Shown one piece after another: positions 36,057 through 45,681 of a DNA stretch of 64,000 nt. Within the stretch, counting starts at the first letter, position 1. Each line of letters starts with the position of its first letter. The notes under the pieces are model-generated. The model was not told the DNA's origin. It saw only the letters and a list, made by a program, of their open reading frames with translations, and made no database searches. This DNA comes from Rhizobium sp. R634 (GTDB taxonomy: Bacteria; Pseudomonadota; Alphaproteobacteria; Rhizobiales; Rhizobiaceae): NCBI RefSeq assembly GCF_002211305.1, contig NZ_LOKW01000023.1, forward strand, positions 186,001-250,000, read 5' to 3'. Both the position numbers and the translations under genes were made by a program.

Positions 36057-37079
36057 ATGGTAAATCTGACAAGACGCGCATTCACGATGACGACGACGCT
36101 CGGTCTCAGTGCCACGGCGCTCGGATTTTCGATGAAGCGAGCGGCCGCAGCCGAGTATTCCCTGAAGTTCGCGTTCAATCTGGCCGAAACTCATCCGATC
36201 ACCACGCGCGCAAGGGAGGCGGCAGCCCGCATCCAACACGAGACAAACGGGCGGGTGGAACTGCAGGTCTACCCGAACAACCAGCTTGGTAGCGACACTG
36301 ATATGCTGTCGCAGGTGAGAGCAGGCGGCATCGATCTGTTCCTGAACTCTGGTATCAATGTACTGTCCACGATGGTTCCGGCGGCCTCGATATATGGTCT
36401 CGGTTTCATTTTCCCGGACTATGACACGATTTGGAAAACGATGGACGGCGAGCTCGGTGTCGCTCTGCACAAGCTCATCGAAAAGGTGAATCTTCTGCCT
36501 ATGGAAAAGATGTGGGACAACGGGTTCCGACACATCACCACCAGCACGCATCCAGTCAACTCGCCCGCCGATCTTGCCGGCATGAAGATCCGCGTCCCAG
36601 TCGGAGCGTTATGGACCTCCATGTTCCAGACGTTCGGGGCAGCTCCGGCGTCGATTAATTTCAACGAACTCTATTCGGCGCTTCAGACTAAGGTCGTCGA
36701 TGGACAGGAAAATTCGCTGGCCAACATCAAGACTGCAAATATCGTCGAGGTTCAAAAATACTGCGCATTGACCCGGCACATGTGGGACGCCTTCTTCTGC
36801 GTTGCCAACAAGCGCAACTGGGAAAGCCTGCCAGCGGATGTCCAGGAGGTCGTGAGCCGCAACATCAACCAAGCCGCGCTCGATGAGCGTCAAGATATGG
36901 CCAAGTTGTCGGAGTCCCTGAAAGATGTCCTGGCCAAACAGGGTCTGGTATTCAATCAACCCGATACCGAGCCGTTCAGGCAGAAGCTTCGCGACGGTGG
37001 CTTCTACACAAGCTGGCGCGAAAAATATGGTGAGGAATTGTGGGCGATCCTCGAAAAGACGGTCGGCAAGCTCACCTAA
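36057..37079 (+). CDS. TRAP transporter substrate-binding protein (DctP family)
   Basis: A 340-residue periplasmic binding protein with a Tat-like signal peptide: LTRRAFTMTTTLGLSATALGF carries an RR followed by a hydrophobic core, cleaved near AAAAEY. DctP hallmarks include HPITTRAREAA, NNQLGSDTDMLSQV and the substrate Arg region LAGMKIRVP. QTKVVDGQENSLANI is also typical. Start ATG follows TTTGGAGGAGAACGAA. It is the last gene before a terminator. The ligand is not predictable; the second binding Arg suggests a carboxylate. Confidence 0.92.
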   Translation: MVNLTRRAFTMTTTLGLSATALGFSMKRAAAAEYSLKFAFNLAETHPITTRAREAAARIQHETNGRVELQVYPNNQLGSDTDMLSQVRAGGIDLFLNSGINVLSTMVPAASIYGLGFIFPDYDTIWKTMDGELGVALHKLIEKVNLLPMEKMWDNGFRHITTSTHPVNSPADLAGMKIRVPVGALWTSMFQTFGAAPASINFNELYSALQTKVVDGQENSLANIKTANIVEVQKYCALTRHMWDAFFCVANKRNWESLPADVQEVVSRNINQAALDERQDMAKLSESLKDVLAKQGLVFNQPDTEPFRQKLRDGGFYTSWREKYGEELWAILEKTVGKLT

Positions 37080-37121
37080 CGCCTAAAGCATACCTCCCAG
37101 CGGCCGGTTGTCCGGCTGACT

Positions 37122-37161
37122 CCCGGGTCTCGTGAGGAACATCACGGGGCCCGGCCTTTTT
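37122..37161 (+). terminator. Terminator after the TRAP operon
   Basis: An imperfect stem between CCCGGGTCTCGTGA and TCACGGGGCCCGG (G-U pairs allowed), loop GGAACA, followed by CCTTTTT, 43 bases after the binding-protein stop. Confidence 0.7.
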
Positions 37162-37350
37162 GTGACTGGGTGCCAGCGAGTCCGCCGCGTTCATGGTGCA
37201 GCGCCGCTACACTGGGAGCGCTCGGCCCGTCTTTCGTCATCAAGCGAACCCACCAGCACCCGTCGATCGGCGCGCGCGAGGTCTCGACAAATGAAAGACA
37301 CTCCGCCTTGAACCAATACGGACCTACGACCCGTTGTTCCCTCCCATGTA

Positions 37351-40300
37351 TCAATGAAAATTCCGGCTCTTAATCTTCAGCGTATCGATATGAAGATCCG
37401 GCGTGAACATGTCCCTCGCCCGAACCGCCGGAGGCGCCTTTTCGCGTGAATCGGGACTGCCGGGAGAGCCATGGGCGAATTCGTCACCGCGCCCGGTTGG
37501 TGGATGAAACGTGCCGTCGCGCCCCGCAAGCCCTGATAGATCACCCGACAGGTCGAAGAGCTGCTGGGCGACTAGGTGAACCACCTCGCCTTCGCGCTGG
37601 ATCCTGCCGTTGATCGCCATCATGCTGGCGCCGAGCACCACCCGGCGCGCCCGTTCGAACAGCTTCGGCCAGACGACGACATTGGCAATGCCGGTCTCGT
37701 CCTCGATGGTGATGAACATCACGCCCTTTGCCGAACCCGGCCGCTGCCGCACCAGCACCAGGCCGGCCGCCATCAGCCACTGGCCGTCGCGCGCCCTCAT
37801 CGCCTCTGCACAGGTGACGACCCGTCGCCGGGTGAGATCGGCGCGCAGGAATCGCAAGGGGTGGTCCCGCAGTGTCAACCCGACGTGGCTGTAGTCTTCG
37901 ACGACGTTGTGGCCGTCGGTCATCTGCCTGAGCTCGACGTCCGGCTCCTGCTGCTCGGCGATCGCCCGCGCCTCGCGTTCGGCTGCAGCCGTGAACAGAG
38001 GAAGGGGCTCGTCGCGAAGCGCCTTGATCGCCCAGAGCGCATCGCGCCGTTCGAGCCGCAATGATGGCAGGAACGCGTCGGCTTGCGCCAGCTCGACAAG
38101 CGACGCAACCGGCACGCCCGACCGTCGCCACATGTCATCCACCGATGCGAAAGGCTCGTCGGCCCGCGCGGCGACAATGCGCGCGGCGTCCGCCGTCGCC
38201 AAGCCGCGCACCAGCCGCATGCCGAGCCGCACCGCATGCCGGTCAGTGCCCTCCATCTCCTCGAGCGTGCAGTCCCAACGCGACCGGTTGATGCAGACCG
38301 GTCGCACCTCGACGCCGTGTTTCCTCGCATCGCTTACGATCTGGGCGGGAGCATAAAACCCCATCGGCTGCGAGTTCAGGAGAGCCGCGCAGAAGACATC
38401 GGGGAAATGGCATTTGATGTAGCTGCTGGCATAGGCGATCAGCGCGAAACTGGCAGCATGACTTTCGGGGAAACCATAGGAACCGAAGCCTTCCAATTGG
38501 CCGAAGGTGCGTTTGGCAAACTCCGGTGAATAGCCGTTGCGGATCATGCCGGAAACGAGCTTGTCCTCGAACCTGCTGACGCCGCCGGTGAACTTAAACG
38601 TCGCCATGGATTTCCGGAGTTGGTCGGCTTCGCCGCCCGTGAAACCGGCACAGACCATCGCGATCTTCATCGCCGACTCCTGAAACAGAGGAACGCCCAG
38701 TGTCCTGTGCAAGACCGCCTCCAGTTCGGGCGTCGGATACTCGACCTTTTCCTTGCCCTCGCGGCGGCGCAGATACGGATGGACCATGTCACCCTGGATC
38801 GGTCCGGGCCGGACGATCGCCACCTGGATGACGAGGTCATAGAAGGTCTCCGGCTTCATCCGTGGGAGCATAGACATCTGTGCCCGGCTCTCGATCTGGA
38901 AAGTGCCGAGCGTGTCGGCCTTGCAGATCATCGCATAGGTCGCCGCGTCTTCCTGCGGGATGGTGGCGAGGTCGAGATCCTGATGCTTGTGCGCGCCAAT
39001 GAGGGCAAAGGCTTTGGCCATGCAGGTCAGCATGCCCAATGCTAAGACATCGACCTTCATCATTTTCAGCGCCTCGACGTCATCCTTGTCCCATTCAATC
39101 ACCTGGCGATCGGCCATCGCCGCCGGTTCGATCGGCACAAGATGATCCAGCCTGTCATGGGTGAGGACAAAGCCACCCGGGTGCTGGCCGAGATGCCGCG
39201 GTGCTCCCATCAACTGCGAGGCAAGCCGCAGCGTCAAGGCGAGACGCCGATCCTCCGGATTTAGGCCAAGAGCACGCACTTGGCTCTCGCCGACAGTTTC
39301 CGACCAGGACCAGATGCCGGAGGAAAGCGCCTTGATGAGATCCTCGGGCAGGCCGAGCGCTTTGCCGACATCGCGAATGGCGCCCTTGGCACGATAGCGG
39401 GTCACTGTCGAGCAGAGTGCGGCCTTGTCATGGCCGTAGGTCCTGTAGATCCATTGGATCACCTCCTCTCGCCTCTCATGTTCGAAGTCGACATCGATGT
39501 CGGGCGGCTCGTCGCGCTCCTGGCTGACGAAGCGCTCAAAGAGGAGATCATTGGTATCAGGATCGATCGAGGTGATGCCGAGCACATAGCAGACGGCGGA
39601 ATTCGCGGCCGATCCCCTGCCCTGGCAGAGAATGCCCTGCGATCGGGCATAGCGGACGATCGAGAAGACCGTCAAAAAATAGGGGGCATATTTCATCGTC
39701 TCGATCAGAGCGAGTTCATGGCGGATCGTCTTCTCGACATGCGCTGGCAGCCCTTCCGGATAACGCGTCTTCACGCCTTCCCAGGTATAGTGCTCCAGCG
39801 ACTGCTGCGCCGTCGTGCCCGGGATCAAAGCCTCCTCGGGATATTGGTAGACGAGCTCTTCCAGACTGAACCTGCAGCGCTCGACGATCTCCACCGTGCG
39901 TGCCAGCGCTTCCGGGTAGCGTGGAAACAGACGCGCCATCTCTTCCGGCGGCTTCAGGTAGCGATCGGCATGTCGCTCTCGCTCGAAGCCGACATCGTCG
40001 ATAGTCGTGCCGGTGCGAATGCAGGTGACGACGTCCTGCAGCTGCCGCCGGCCGGGTTCATGAAACAGCACGTCATTGGTGACGACCGTCTTCACCCGGT
40101 GCTGCGCCGCCAGGTTCGATATTTCGTGCAGCCGCAGCTGATCGTTCGGCCGCCGGCGCAGACAGAGCGAGACGTAGGCGCGGTCGCCGAAAATCTCGGC
40201 CATCTTCCTCAGCTGCACGGCGCAGCCATCGTCCGGCATATCCGGGACAAGGACGCCAATCAGGCCTTCGCAGTAGTGCGCCACATCCTCGAGATGCAGG

Positions 40301-40614
40301 ATGCAGTTGGCTTTGCCGCCGCGGCCCTTGCCCAGCGTCAAGAGCCGCGTCAGCCGCGAATAGGCAGTGCGGTCGGTGGGATAGACGAGGATCGACATGC
40401 CGTCAGCCAGATCGAGCCGGCAACCGACGACGAGCCGCAGGCCGGTGGCGCGCGAGGCTTCGAGCGCCCGGACGATGCCGGCCAGGCTGTTGCGGTCGAC
40501 GATGCCGAGCGCCTCGATGCCCATGAGCTTGGCGGTCGCAAAGAGTTCTTCGGCCGAACTTGCGCCGCGAAGGAACGAGAAATGCGTGGTGACCTGCAGT
40601 TCGGCATAGCGCAT
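37351..40614 (-). CDS. dnaE2: Error-prone DNA polymerase DnaE2
   Basis: A 1087-residue C-family polymerase. The N-terminal PHP domain starts MRYAELQVTTHFSFLRGASS. The palm carries the catalytic acidic pair in DIDVDFEHERREEV, followed by the fingers and the helix-hairpin-helix. An OB-fold region near the C-terminus includes VMFITIEDETGIANVVVW. It is the translesion polymerase of the ImuA-ImuB-DnaE2 mutasome and acts during SOS mutagenesis. ATG 40614 overlaps the imuB stop by one base; a longer upstream frame is not used. Length is normal for DnaE2, shorter than replicative DnaE1. Confidence 0.95.
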   Translation of the reverse strand: MRYAELQVTTHFSFLRGASSAEELFATAKLMGIEALGIVDRNSLAGIVRALEASRATGLRLVVGCRLDLADGMSILVYPTDRTAYSRLTRLLTLGKGRGGKANCILHLEDVAHYCEGLIGVLVPDMPDDGCAVQLRKMAEIFGDRAYVSLCLRRRPNDQLRLHEISNLAAQHRVKTVVTNDVLFHEPGRRQLQDVVTCIRTGTTIDDVGFERERHADRYLKPPEEMARLFPRYPEALARTVEIVERCRFSLEELVYQYPEEALIPGTTAQQSLEHYTWEGVKTRYPEGLPAHVEKTIRHELALIETMKYAPYFLTVFSIVRYARSQGILCQGRGSAANSAVCYVLGITSIDPDTNDLLFERFVSQERDEPPDIDVDFEHERREEVIQWIYRTYGHDKAALCSTVTRYRAKGAIRDVGKALGLPEDLIKALSSGIWSWSETVGESQVRALGLNPEDRRLALTLRLASQLMGAPRHLGQHPGGFVLTHDRLDHLVPIEPAAMADRQVIEWDKDDVEALKMMKVDVLALGMLTCMAKAFALIGAHKHQDLDLATIPQEDAATYAMICKADTLGTFQIESRAQMSMLPRMKPETFYDLVIQVAIVRPGPIQGDMVHPYLRRREGKEKVEYPTPELEAVLHRTLGVPLFQESAMKIAMVCAGFTGGEADQLRKSMATFKFTGGVSRFEDKLVSGMIRNGYSPEFAKRTFGQLEGFGSYGFPESHAASFALIAYASSYIKCHFPDVFCAALLNSQPMGFYAPAQIVSDARKHGVEVRPVCINRSRWDCTLEEMEGTDRHAVRLGMRLVRGLATADAARIVAARADEPFASVDDMWRRSGVPVASLVELAQADAFLPSLRLERRDALWAIKALRDEPLPLFTAAAEREARAIAEQQEPDVELRQMTDGHNVVEDYSHVGLTLRDHPLRFLRADLTRRRVVTCAEAMRARDGQWLMAAGLVLVRQRPGSAKGVMFITIEDETGIANVVVWPKLFERARRVVLGASMMAINGRIQREGEVVHLVAQQLFDLSGDLSGLAGRDGTFHPPTGRGDEFAHGSPGSPDSREKAPPAVRARDMFTPDLHIDTLKIKSRNFH

Positions 40615-42131
40615 CAGGCAAACACCCCATGCACGAACCATTGGTGCGATCCGGTGTCGGCGTCGACGCCATCGCCGGAGCGGAAAATCCAAAAACGCTC
40701 GCCGGCATCATCCTCGAGGACGAAATAGTCTCGAACCGCGACCCATTCGGAGCTGCGCTGCCACCATTCCCCGAAAATCCGCTCCGGGCCGTCGGCGCGC
40801 TGCACCCGGCGCCGCTTGCCACGCCAGGTAAAGGAAACCGGCGGATGATCGGGCAACAGCGCAATCACCTCGATCGCTTCCGGGTGTGGCAAGAGCCGCG
40901 ACGGCCGCGGCCAATGGAGTGGCCAGGTGGCGCCGACCTCGTCCGCCGTCGGTGCGATCCGCCGGACACTGCGCTCCGGCACGTCGCTTGCCACCGGCGC
41001 GACACGGAAAATCCGCTGACCGCCGCGGTTTCCCAGCACGTCGATCAGCGGCGTTACATCGGTGATCTGCTCTTCGATCAGCGAGGAGGCCGACTGCGCC
41101 TCAACGAGCGGTTCGGCGGCGATTGCGGCGAGGCTCAGCTTCTCGATCCCGAAGCCCGGCTCGATCTTCTCGATCCGGTCGCGGAAGAGTTTCGTCAGCC
41201 AGGCGATATCTCGGACAGGCTTGGCCGTGCCGGCCCGGAGCGACTGAATTGTGTTGTCGACGCGGTGGACGATCAGATCGGCGCGCCGCACGCCAAGTCC
41301 TTTCTTCTCGAGCTCCAGACAGAGCTGCCGCACCAGGCGGCTCACATATTTCTCGATGGTCTCCGGGGCGCCGATCGGTTCGGCAAAGGATTTTTGCACC
41401 TCGACGAGATCAGCTGGCCGGATCGGGTCGATGGGCTCGGCGAGCCGGCCGAACATCTGATCGAGGCGGCGTCCGACTTCCGGGCCGAAACGCAGCGTCA
41501 GCGGCGCCCGCGGCGTCACTGCCAGATCACCGACGGTAGCGAAGCCGAGGGTTCGGAGGCTCCCGACGATCTCGGCCGGCAGCCGCAGTGAGGATAGTGG
41601 CAGACGGTTGACCGCCTTGGAGGTGTCGCCGCGCGGGATGATGACTGTCTCGCGATCCGTAAACCGGGCGAGCGCATGCGCCGCACCCCAGGTGTCTGCG
41701 ATCGCTGCGCGCGCCGCGAGACCCCGGACACGGAAGCGGTTGACGAGACCGGAGAGCATCAGGTCCTCGCCGCCCTGCAGGTGATCGGCACCTTCGGTAT
41801 CCATGACAATGCCATCAGGGGGATCCATGCCGACAACGGGAGAATATTGCGACAAGGCCCACAGCGTCAGCCGTTCCAGTGTCGTCAGATCCGCCGCCGG
41901 ATCGGCATCCACCATCGTCAATCCCTGAACCAGCGCCTGTGCCTTAGCGGCCGGCATGCCGACGCGAAGCCCGAGTTTCGCAGCTGCCCGGTCGGCCGCC
42001 GCCACCCATCGCTTCGACCCGCTCCTGGCAATCACCACCAGCGGCGTGTCAGGATTGAGCGAAGGATCGGCGCGCCTGATCCGGTCGGTCGGCAGTGTCG
42101 GAAGAAAGACAGATACGACCCTGGCCATCAC
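40614..42131 (-). CDS. imuB: ImuB, Y-family polymerase homologue of the SOS mutasome
   Basis: A 505-residue DinB-related protein that links DnaE2 to the beta clamp; ImuB proteins lack polymerase activity because active-site acidic residues are lost. The start RVVSVFLPTLPTDRIRR replaces the DMDAFF-type motif of active enzymes. The palm/little-finger part extends to about 330, and a C-terminal extension carries the DnaE2- and ImuA-binding region. The 5' end overlaps imuA by 83 bases. It is in one SOS operon with imuA and dnaE2. Confidence 0.93.
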   Translation of the reverse strand: MMARVVSVFLPTLPTDRIRRADPSLNPDTPLVVIARSGSKRWVAAADRAAAKLGLRVGMPAAKAQALVQGLTMVDADPAADLTTLERLTLWALSQYSPVVGMDPPDGIVMDTEGADHLQGGEDLMLSGLVNRFRVRGLAARAAIADTWGAAHALARFTDRETVIIPRGDTSKAVNRLPLSSLRLPAEIVGSLRTLGFATVGDLAVTPRAPLTLRFGPEVGRRLDQMFGRLAEPIDPIRPADLVEVQKSFAEPIGAPETIEKYVSRLVRQLCLELEKKGLGVRRADLIVHRVDNTIQSLRAGTAKPVRDIAWLTKLFRDRIEKIEPGFGIEKLSLAAIAAEPLVEAQSASSLIEEQITDVTPLIDVLGNRGGQRIFRVAPVASDVPERSVRRIAPTADEVGATWPLHWPRPSRLLPHPEAIEVIALLPDHPPVSFTWRGKRRRVQRADGPERIFGEWWQRSSEWVAVRDYFVLEDDAGERFWIFRSGDGVDADTGSHQWFVHGVFA

Positions 42132-42834
42132 ATGCTCCGATAATGAATTGTCCTCCCTCGCCTGCCCTGACCCGCATCAGCTCCGCCAGCCACCGCGCGC
42201 GGCCGACGCCCGGCACGGGCAGCGGCTCGGACGGCAGCACCGAGATCCGCCAGCGGGTCACAGCTGCCGTCGGCATGCCGAAATCGGAGGCTTCCGTCTG
42301 GCGCCGCCATCGGCGGATCACCAGCCCCAATGTGCCGGACTTTTCCGCCGCCAGCTGCAGCCGGCGCGATGCCGTCATCGGCAGGCGCACCAGCTCGGCG
42401 ACGACGGCGCCGAGGCCGCCATAGCGCAACGCCTCTTCGAAGCTTGCGAGCACCGTCTCTTCCTTGTCGCATTCGACGAAAATGACACGATCGGGGTGAA
42501 GGCCGACCTGGGCGAGTGCGGGAAAGAACAGATCGAAGCGGGTGAGGCACCAGACCACCTTGCCGGTGGCCCGCGCCGCGATACCGCCGATGAAGAGCGC
42601 CGCGGCCGCGCCGTCGATCGCACCGTTGCCGCCGCCGGCGACTTCATGCAGCGCGCCGTAGGCCAGGCCACCTCCCGGCAGCTGCGCATCGATCTCGGCC
42701 AGCCCGAACGGAAGGACGGATGTTCGTCGCGCTGCAGCCCCTTCGAGATGCTGAATGCGATCTCGAAGTTCGGAGATGATCGGGTTCGCGCTGATCTGCG
42801 CCATTCGGAAGCCTTCGTCAAAATAGGTTTTCAT
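42049..42834 (-). CDS. imuA: ImuA, SOS mutasome RecA-like accessory protein
   Basis: A 261-residue ImuA protein related to RecA/SulA. It has the family motif VLPFGLAEIDAQLPGGGLAYGALHEVAGGG near residues 40-69 and FVECDKEETVLASFEEALR. Together with ImuB it positions DnaE2 for translesion synthesis. A perfect alphaproteobacterial LexA box lies 20 bases upstream of the start. Its C-terminal coding end overlaps imuB in a different frame. Confidence 0.93.
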   Translation of the reverse strand: MKTYFDEGFRMAQISANPIISELRDRIQHLEGAAARRTSVLPFGLAEIDAQLPGGGLAYGALHEVAGGGNGAIDGAAAALFIGGIAARATGKVVWCLTRFDLFFPALAQVGLHPDRVIFVECDKEETVLASFEEALRYGGLGAVVAELVRLPMTASRRLQLAAEKSGTLGLVIRRWRRQTEASDFGMPTAAVTRWRISVLPSEPLPVPGVGRARWLAELMRVRAGEGGQFIIGACDGQGRICLSSDTADRPDQARRSFAQS

Positions 42835-42853
42835 CTCGCTCGAAAGCGAGTAT

Positions 42854-42868
42854 GTTCCCTATTTGTTC
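42854..42868. promoter_or_regulatory. LexA (SOS) box of the imuA-imuB-dnaE2 operon
   Basis: GTTCCCTATTTGTTC, an exact GTTC-N7-GTTC direct repeat as used by LexA in Rhizobiales, 20 bases before the imuA ATG. Confidence 0.9.
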
Positions 42869-42998
42869 CGACGCGGCATGTGAGTCAATGTGCATATACA
42901 GGCGAGTGGTCGCCAGGCTACAACCCGCCCATTTCCTGCGCCACCGGAAGAACCAGTGAATTCAATCGCCTACCGGAGGTCGGGCGACAGGCTCTGAA

Positions 42999-43283
42999 AT
43001 GTCATCGATAAGAAAAAATACCTATGAAGATCCGACAACGCTCCGCGACTTCCGTGGATCGGTCGTCTCAGTCGAGTGCATTGCCTGTGATCGGAACACG
43101 GAGCTCGACCGAAAGACTCTGGTCAAGCAGTACGGCGCGAGTTTCACGTTCCAGCAGCTTCGCCGGCGGCTGAGCCTCGGCTGCCCTCGCCTGATTTCGG
43201 AAGATGGCGTCGACCGCTGCCAGACCCGCTTCCCCTGTCTCACCGAAAATGGCCTTTCATTCAGCAAGGAGGATACCCCATGA
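42999..43283 (+). CDS. Conserved-looking small protein of unknown function
   Basis: A 94-residue protein with cysteines at CIACD near residue 27, in LGCPRL near 61, and near 73 and 80, which may bind a metal. Its start region TLRDFRGSVVSVECIACDR looks like a short ribbon. It overlaps the next gene by four bases (ATGA), which supports real translation. No family recognised. It is divergent from imuA, so it may share the LexA-box region. Confidence 0.65.
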   Translation: MSSIRKNTYEDPTTLRDFRGSVVSVECIACDRNTELDRKTLVKQYGASFTFQQLRRRLSLGCPRLISEDGVDRCQTRFPCLTENGLSFSKEDTP

Positions 43284-43615
43284 CGGAAAACGTCGTATCG
43301 TTCGAGGAAAAGCGCCTTGAGGCGCTGTCTGGGACGATCTTCGGAACGACGGCCGAAGAACGGAATCTGGCAGCAATCCGCTCGAACATCGAGTTTGCCA
43401 GAAATGAACTGGCGCTTGTTCAAAGCTATATCGATCTCGCCTATGGCGGAGAAATCGTCTACACGCCGAATGACGGCACGAAACCGCAGGCGGAGGCCCT
43501 TGCGCATCTTGGCAGCGTTCTTTCCAATTACGAACAGGCGCTGTTCGATAAGATCGGCAGCCTCGAATACGAGCTGGAAATGCTGGAATTTCCGCCCGAT
43601 CAGGATGAAGAATGA
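43280..43615 (+). CDS. Small protein of unknown function
   Basis: A 111-residue soluble protein, acidic and mostly helical, with a likely coiled coil in EERNLAAIRSNIEFARNEL and a Tyr/Pro loop GGEIVYTPNDG. No family recognised. The ATG has AAGGAGGATACCCC upstream and overlaps the previous stop, so the two make a small operon. Confidence 0.7.
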   Translation: MTENVVSFEEKRLEALSGTIFGTTAEERNLAAIRSNIEFARNELALVQSYIDLAYGGEIVYTPNDGTKPQAEALAHLGSVLSNYEQALFDKIGSLEYELEMLEFPPDQDEE

Positions 43616-43768
43616 GACCAACGACCCACCGCCTCGAAAAAGTGGATACCGATCCGCACAAGCCAGTCGCGATGCCTGCGATCAAACAGCCAGAATCGCC
43701 TTTGCCCTGAGATCGGTAGTTGATAATCGCGGCAAATGCGCGGATGTTTATCGAGGGGACCGATCATC

Positions 43769-44953
43769 GTGACAAGCCTACGCCTGAGAGGTGAGATTCT
43801 TGTCGCCCTCATGATCGCCTGCGTTGCCACGTGCTATGGTTTTGGCCTTAGCCTCTTCCCGCAGATCATCCCCGACATGCGTCGTGACCTTGGCTTCGAC
43901 TATGGATTCGTGGGCGTCGTCACCGGCATGGTCCAACTTTCGACTGTCGCTTTCGCGTTGCTCGGCACCTGGCTCGTCCATCGGATCGGGGCCGCGCGGA
44001 CAGTCGTGGCCTCCGTGTCTCTTTGCGGGCTTTGCCTCGTGTGCATTGCCGCCACCGGCAATATCTATATCACCGCCTGCCTTCTCATGATCGCCGGCGG
44101 GACCGGCGCATCGACGTTCGTTCCGATGATCGATCTTGCCTCGCGCGTCGTGACCACCGAGCAACGCGGTCTTGCCATGAGTCTGATCTCCAGTGCACCA
44201 GCCTATGGAGTTCTGATCAACAGCGGGCTTGCATCAGCGTTCGCCGGCAGCGGTCACTGGCGGATAGCCTGGTACGTCACGGCCGGACTCACCATCACGC
44301 TGGCTATCGCCATTGCCATCCTCTTTGGTCGAGCGGGCCTCCTTCAGGAGACAACAGGACAAACAACAACCGCAGTTGGAGATGGGTCGCCAAGCCTGCG
44401 TCCGATCATGCCGTGGGGGGCGCTGATTTTCGTGCTCGGCTTTATCAACGGCATGATGCCCTATCCCTATCTCACCTATCTCTCTCCGTTCTTGCGGGAG
44501 GAGCTGGGCTATTCGGTCGGTTTCGCCTCCTGGCTCTGGGCAACCGTCGGAGCAGTGGGGATCGGCGCGGGTTTCATCGTGGGGGCGATCTCGTCACGCC
44601 TCGGATCACGCCATGCCATGCTGGCCTGCTACTCGAGCTTCCTCATTGCCGGCGCTCTTATCGCCATCGACCCCTCGATGGAACTGGCTTTGGCGTCGGC
44701 GATCTTCTTTTCGCTTGGCTTCTACCCGATTTATGGCCTGCTGCCGGTCTATGTCTCGCATCGCGCCGGGCCCGGCCTTGCAGTGACCGTCCTGGGTATC
44801 TGCACGGTGCTGCAGGGCATCGGCGGTACCACGGGCAACTTCTTCGGCGGGATGATCAAGACATCGACCCAAAGCTTCGACGGCATCTATCTCGCCGTGG
44901 CGGTCATGGCTTTGATTGCGGCGTGCATAACGATGGCGTTGCCGAAGGATTGA
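43769..44953 (+). CDS. MFS transporter
   Basis: A major facilitator protein of about 394 residues with twelve hydrophobic segments, an early DMRRDLGFDYGFVGVVTG and the A-type motif region GTWLVHRIGAARTVV. A central loop separates two six-helix halves near residue 200. The substrate is unknown; it resembles the uncharacterised CynX/NNP-like exporters and sugar permeases in general shape only. GTG 43769 with GAGGGG ten bases upstream is chosen; ATG 43736 in the same frame lacks a ribosome site. Confidence 0.85.
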   Translation: MTSLRLRGEILVALMIACVATCYGFGLSLFPQIIPDMRRDLGFDYGFVGVVTGMVQLSTVAFALLGTWLVHRIGAARTVVASVSLCGLCLVCIAATGNIYITACLLMIAGGTGASTFVPMIDLASRVVTTEQRGLAMSLISSAPAYGVLINSGLASAFAGSGHWRIAWYVTAGLTITLAIAIAILFGRAGLLQETTGQTTTAVGDGSPSLRPIMPWGALIFVLGFINGMMPYPYLTYLSPFLREELGYSVGFASWLWATVGAVGIGAGFIVGAISSRLGSRHAMLACYSSFLIAGALIAIDPSMELALASAIFFSLGFYPIYGLLPVYVSHRAGPGLAVTVLGICTVLQGIGGTTGNFFGGMIKTSTQSFDGIYLAVAVMALIAACITMALPKD

Positions 44954-45378
44954 CAAGTTCAGCCATAAGCCTTTGAGGGCGTTGGGCTGCGTTATCGGTC
45001 TATAGCCGGACCGATCGTCAGGTGAGCGACGTCAATGGAGAGCCGCAAGAGCTTTCAGTGCTTGAGGTCGCCCTTTTCGCCTCGGCCGAGCTTAGCCCGT
45101 GCTTCGCGTCGCGGCGGCTATCGGGTGAAAGCGACCGGCTGAAACGACAGGCGGAGCCGCCCGGTTTGCGCGCAATCATCAGCCAGACAATTCGCAGGAC
45201 CGCAGCAAACGCTGGCAAGCCGAGATAAAGTCAGGTTCAAAACAGCCGATGGTATCGCATCGGCAGCGGCTCATTTCTCGCCGCTGCCTGCGTCGCAAGC
45301 TTGCGCATTTGCGAGCGACCAGCAGCAAAATGCGCTCGTGACCAGGCGGCTCGAGGTGCTGTCATAACCGGCTGTATC
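44954..45378. other. Intergenic stretch without recognisable gene
   Basis: About 425 bases between the convergent MFS and DUF982 genes. A 68-codon GTG frame at 45022-45228 is open on the plus strand but has no ribosome site or family resemblance. No promoter, repeat or terminator was evident. Confidence 0.5.
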
Positions 45379-45681
45379 TCAGTATGGCCGAGGATCCCTG
45401 TCCCGCGACATCTGAGAGACAGCAATGACTTGGTCTTCGGGTGCCAGCAGATCGTGTTTTTCGGCGAAGGCAACATACAGACCGCGCGCCGTCTCCGGCT
45501 CGATCTCGCCGCGGAGCGCGGCACCGCACGCCTTGAGCGCGATGGAATGCGCGCTATCCCGCAACGACGTCGGCCACTCGGTGAGATGCCGATAGGCGTC
45601 CATCACGCTGCGGACCTCAAATGGAAACCCAAGACCAACAAGAACGGAGACAGGCTGTCTGAACATATCGGGCTTCATCAT
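45379..45681 (-). CDS. DUF982 family protein
   Basis: A 100-residue protein of the rhizobial DUF982 family: VSVLVGLGFPFEVRSVMDAYRHL, the WP dipeptide after it, and HSIALKACGAALRGEIEPETARGLYVAF are characteristic. The function of the family is unknown, and rhizobia carry many copies, often on plasmids. It starts in ATGATGA overlap with the upstream gene and has GGAAGGAGAAT before the ATG. Confidence 0.85.
   Translation of the reverse strand: MMKPDMFRQPVSVLVGLGFPFEVRSVMDAYRHLTEWPTSLRDSAHSIALKACGAALRGEIEPETARGLYVAFAEKHDLLAPEDQVIAVSQMSRDRDPRPY

Noticed and set aside
39280..40728. 482-codon frame antisense to dnaE2
   Set aside because: It is a mirror frame of dnaE2 and crosses into imuB; no domain is visible.
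45022..45228. 68-codon GTG frame between the MFS and DUF982 genes
   Set aside because: No ribosome site, no family resemblance and composition typical of a chance frame in GC-rich DNA.
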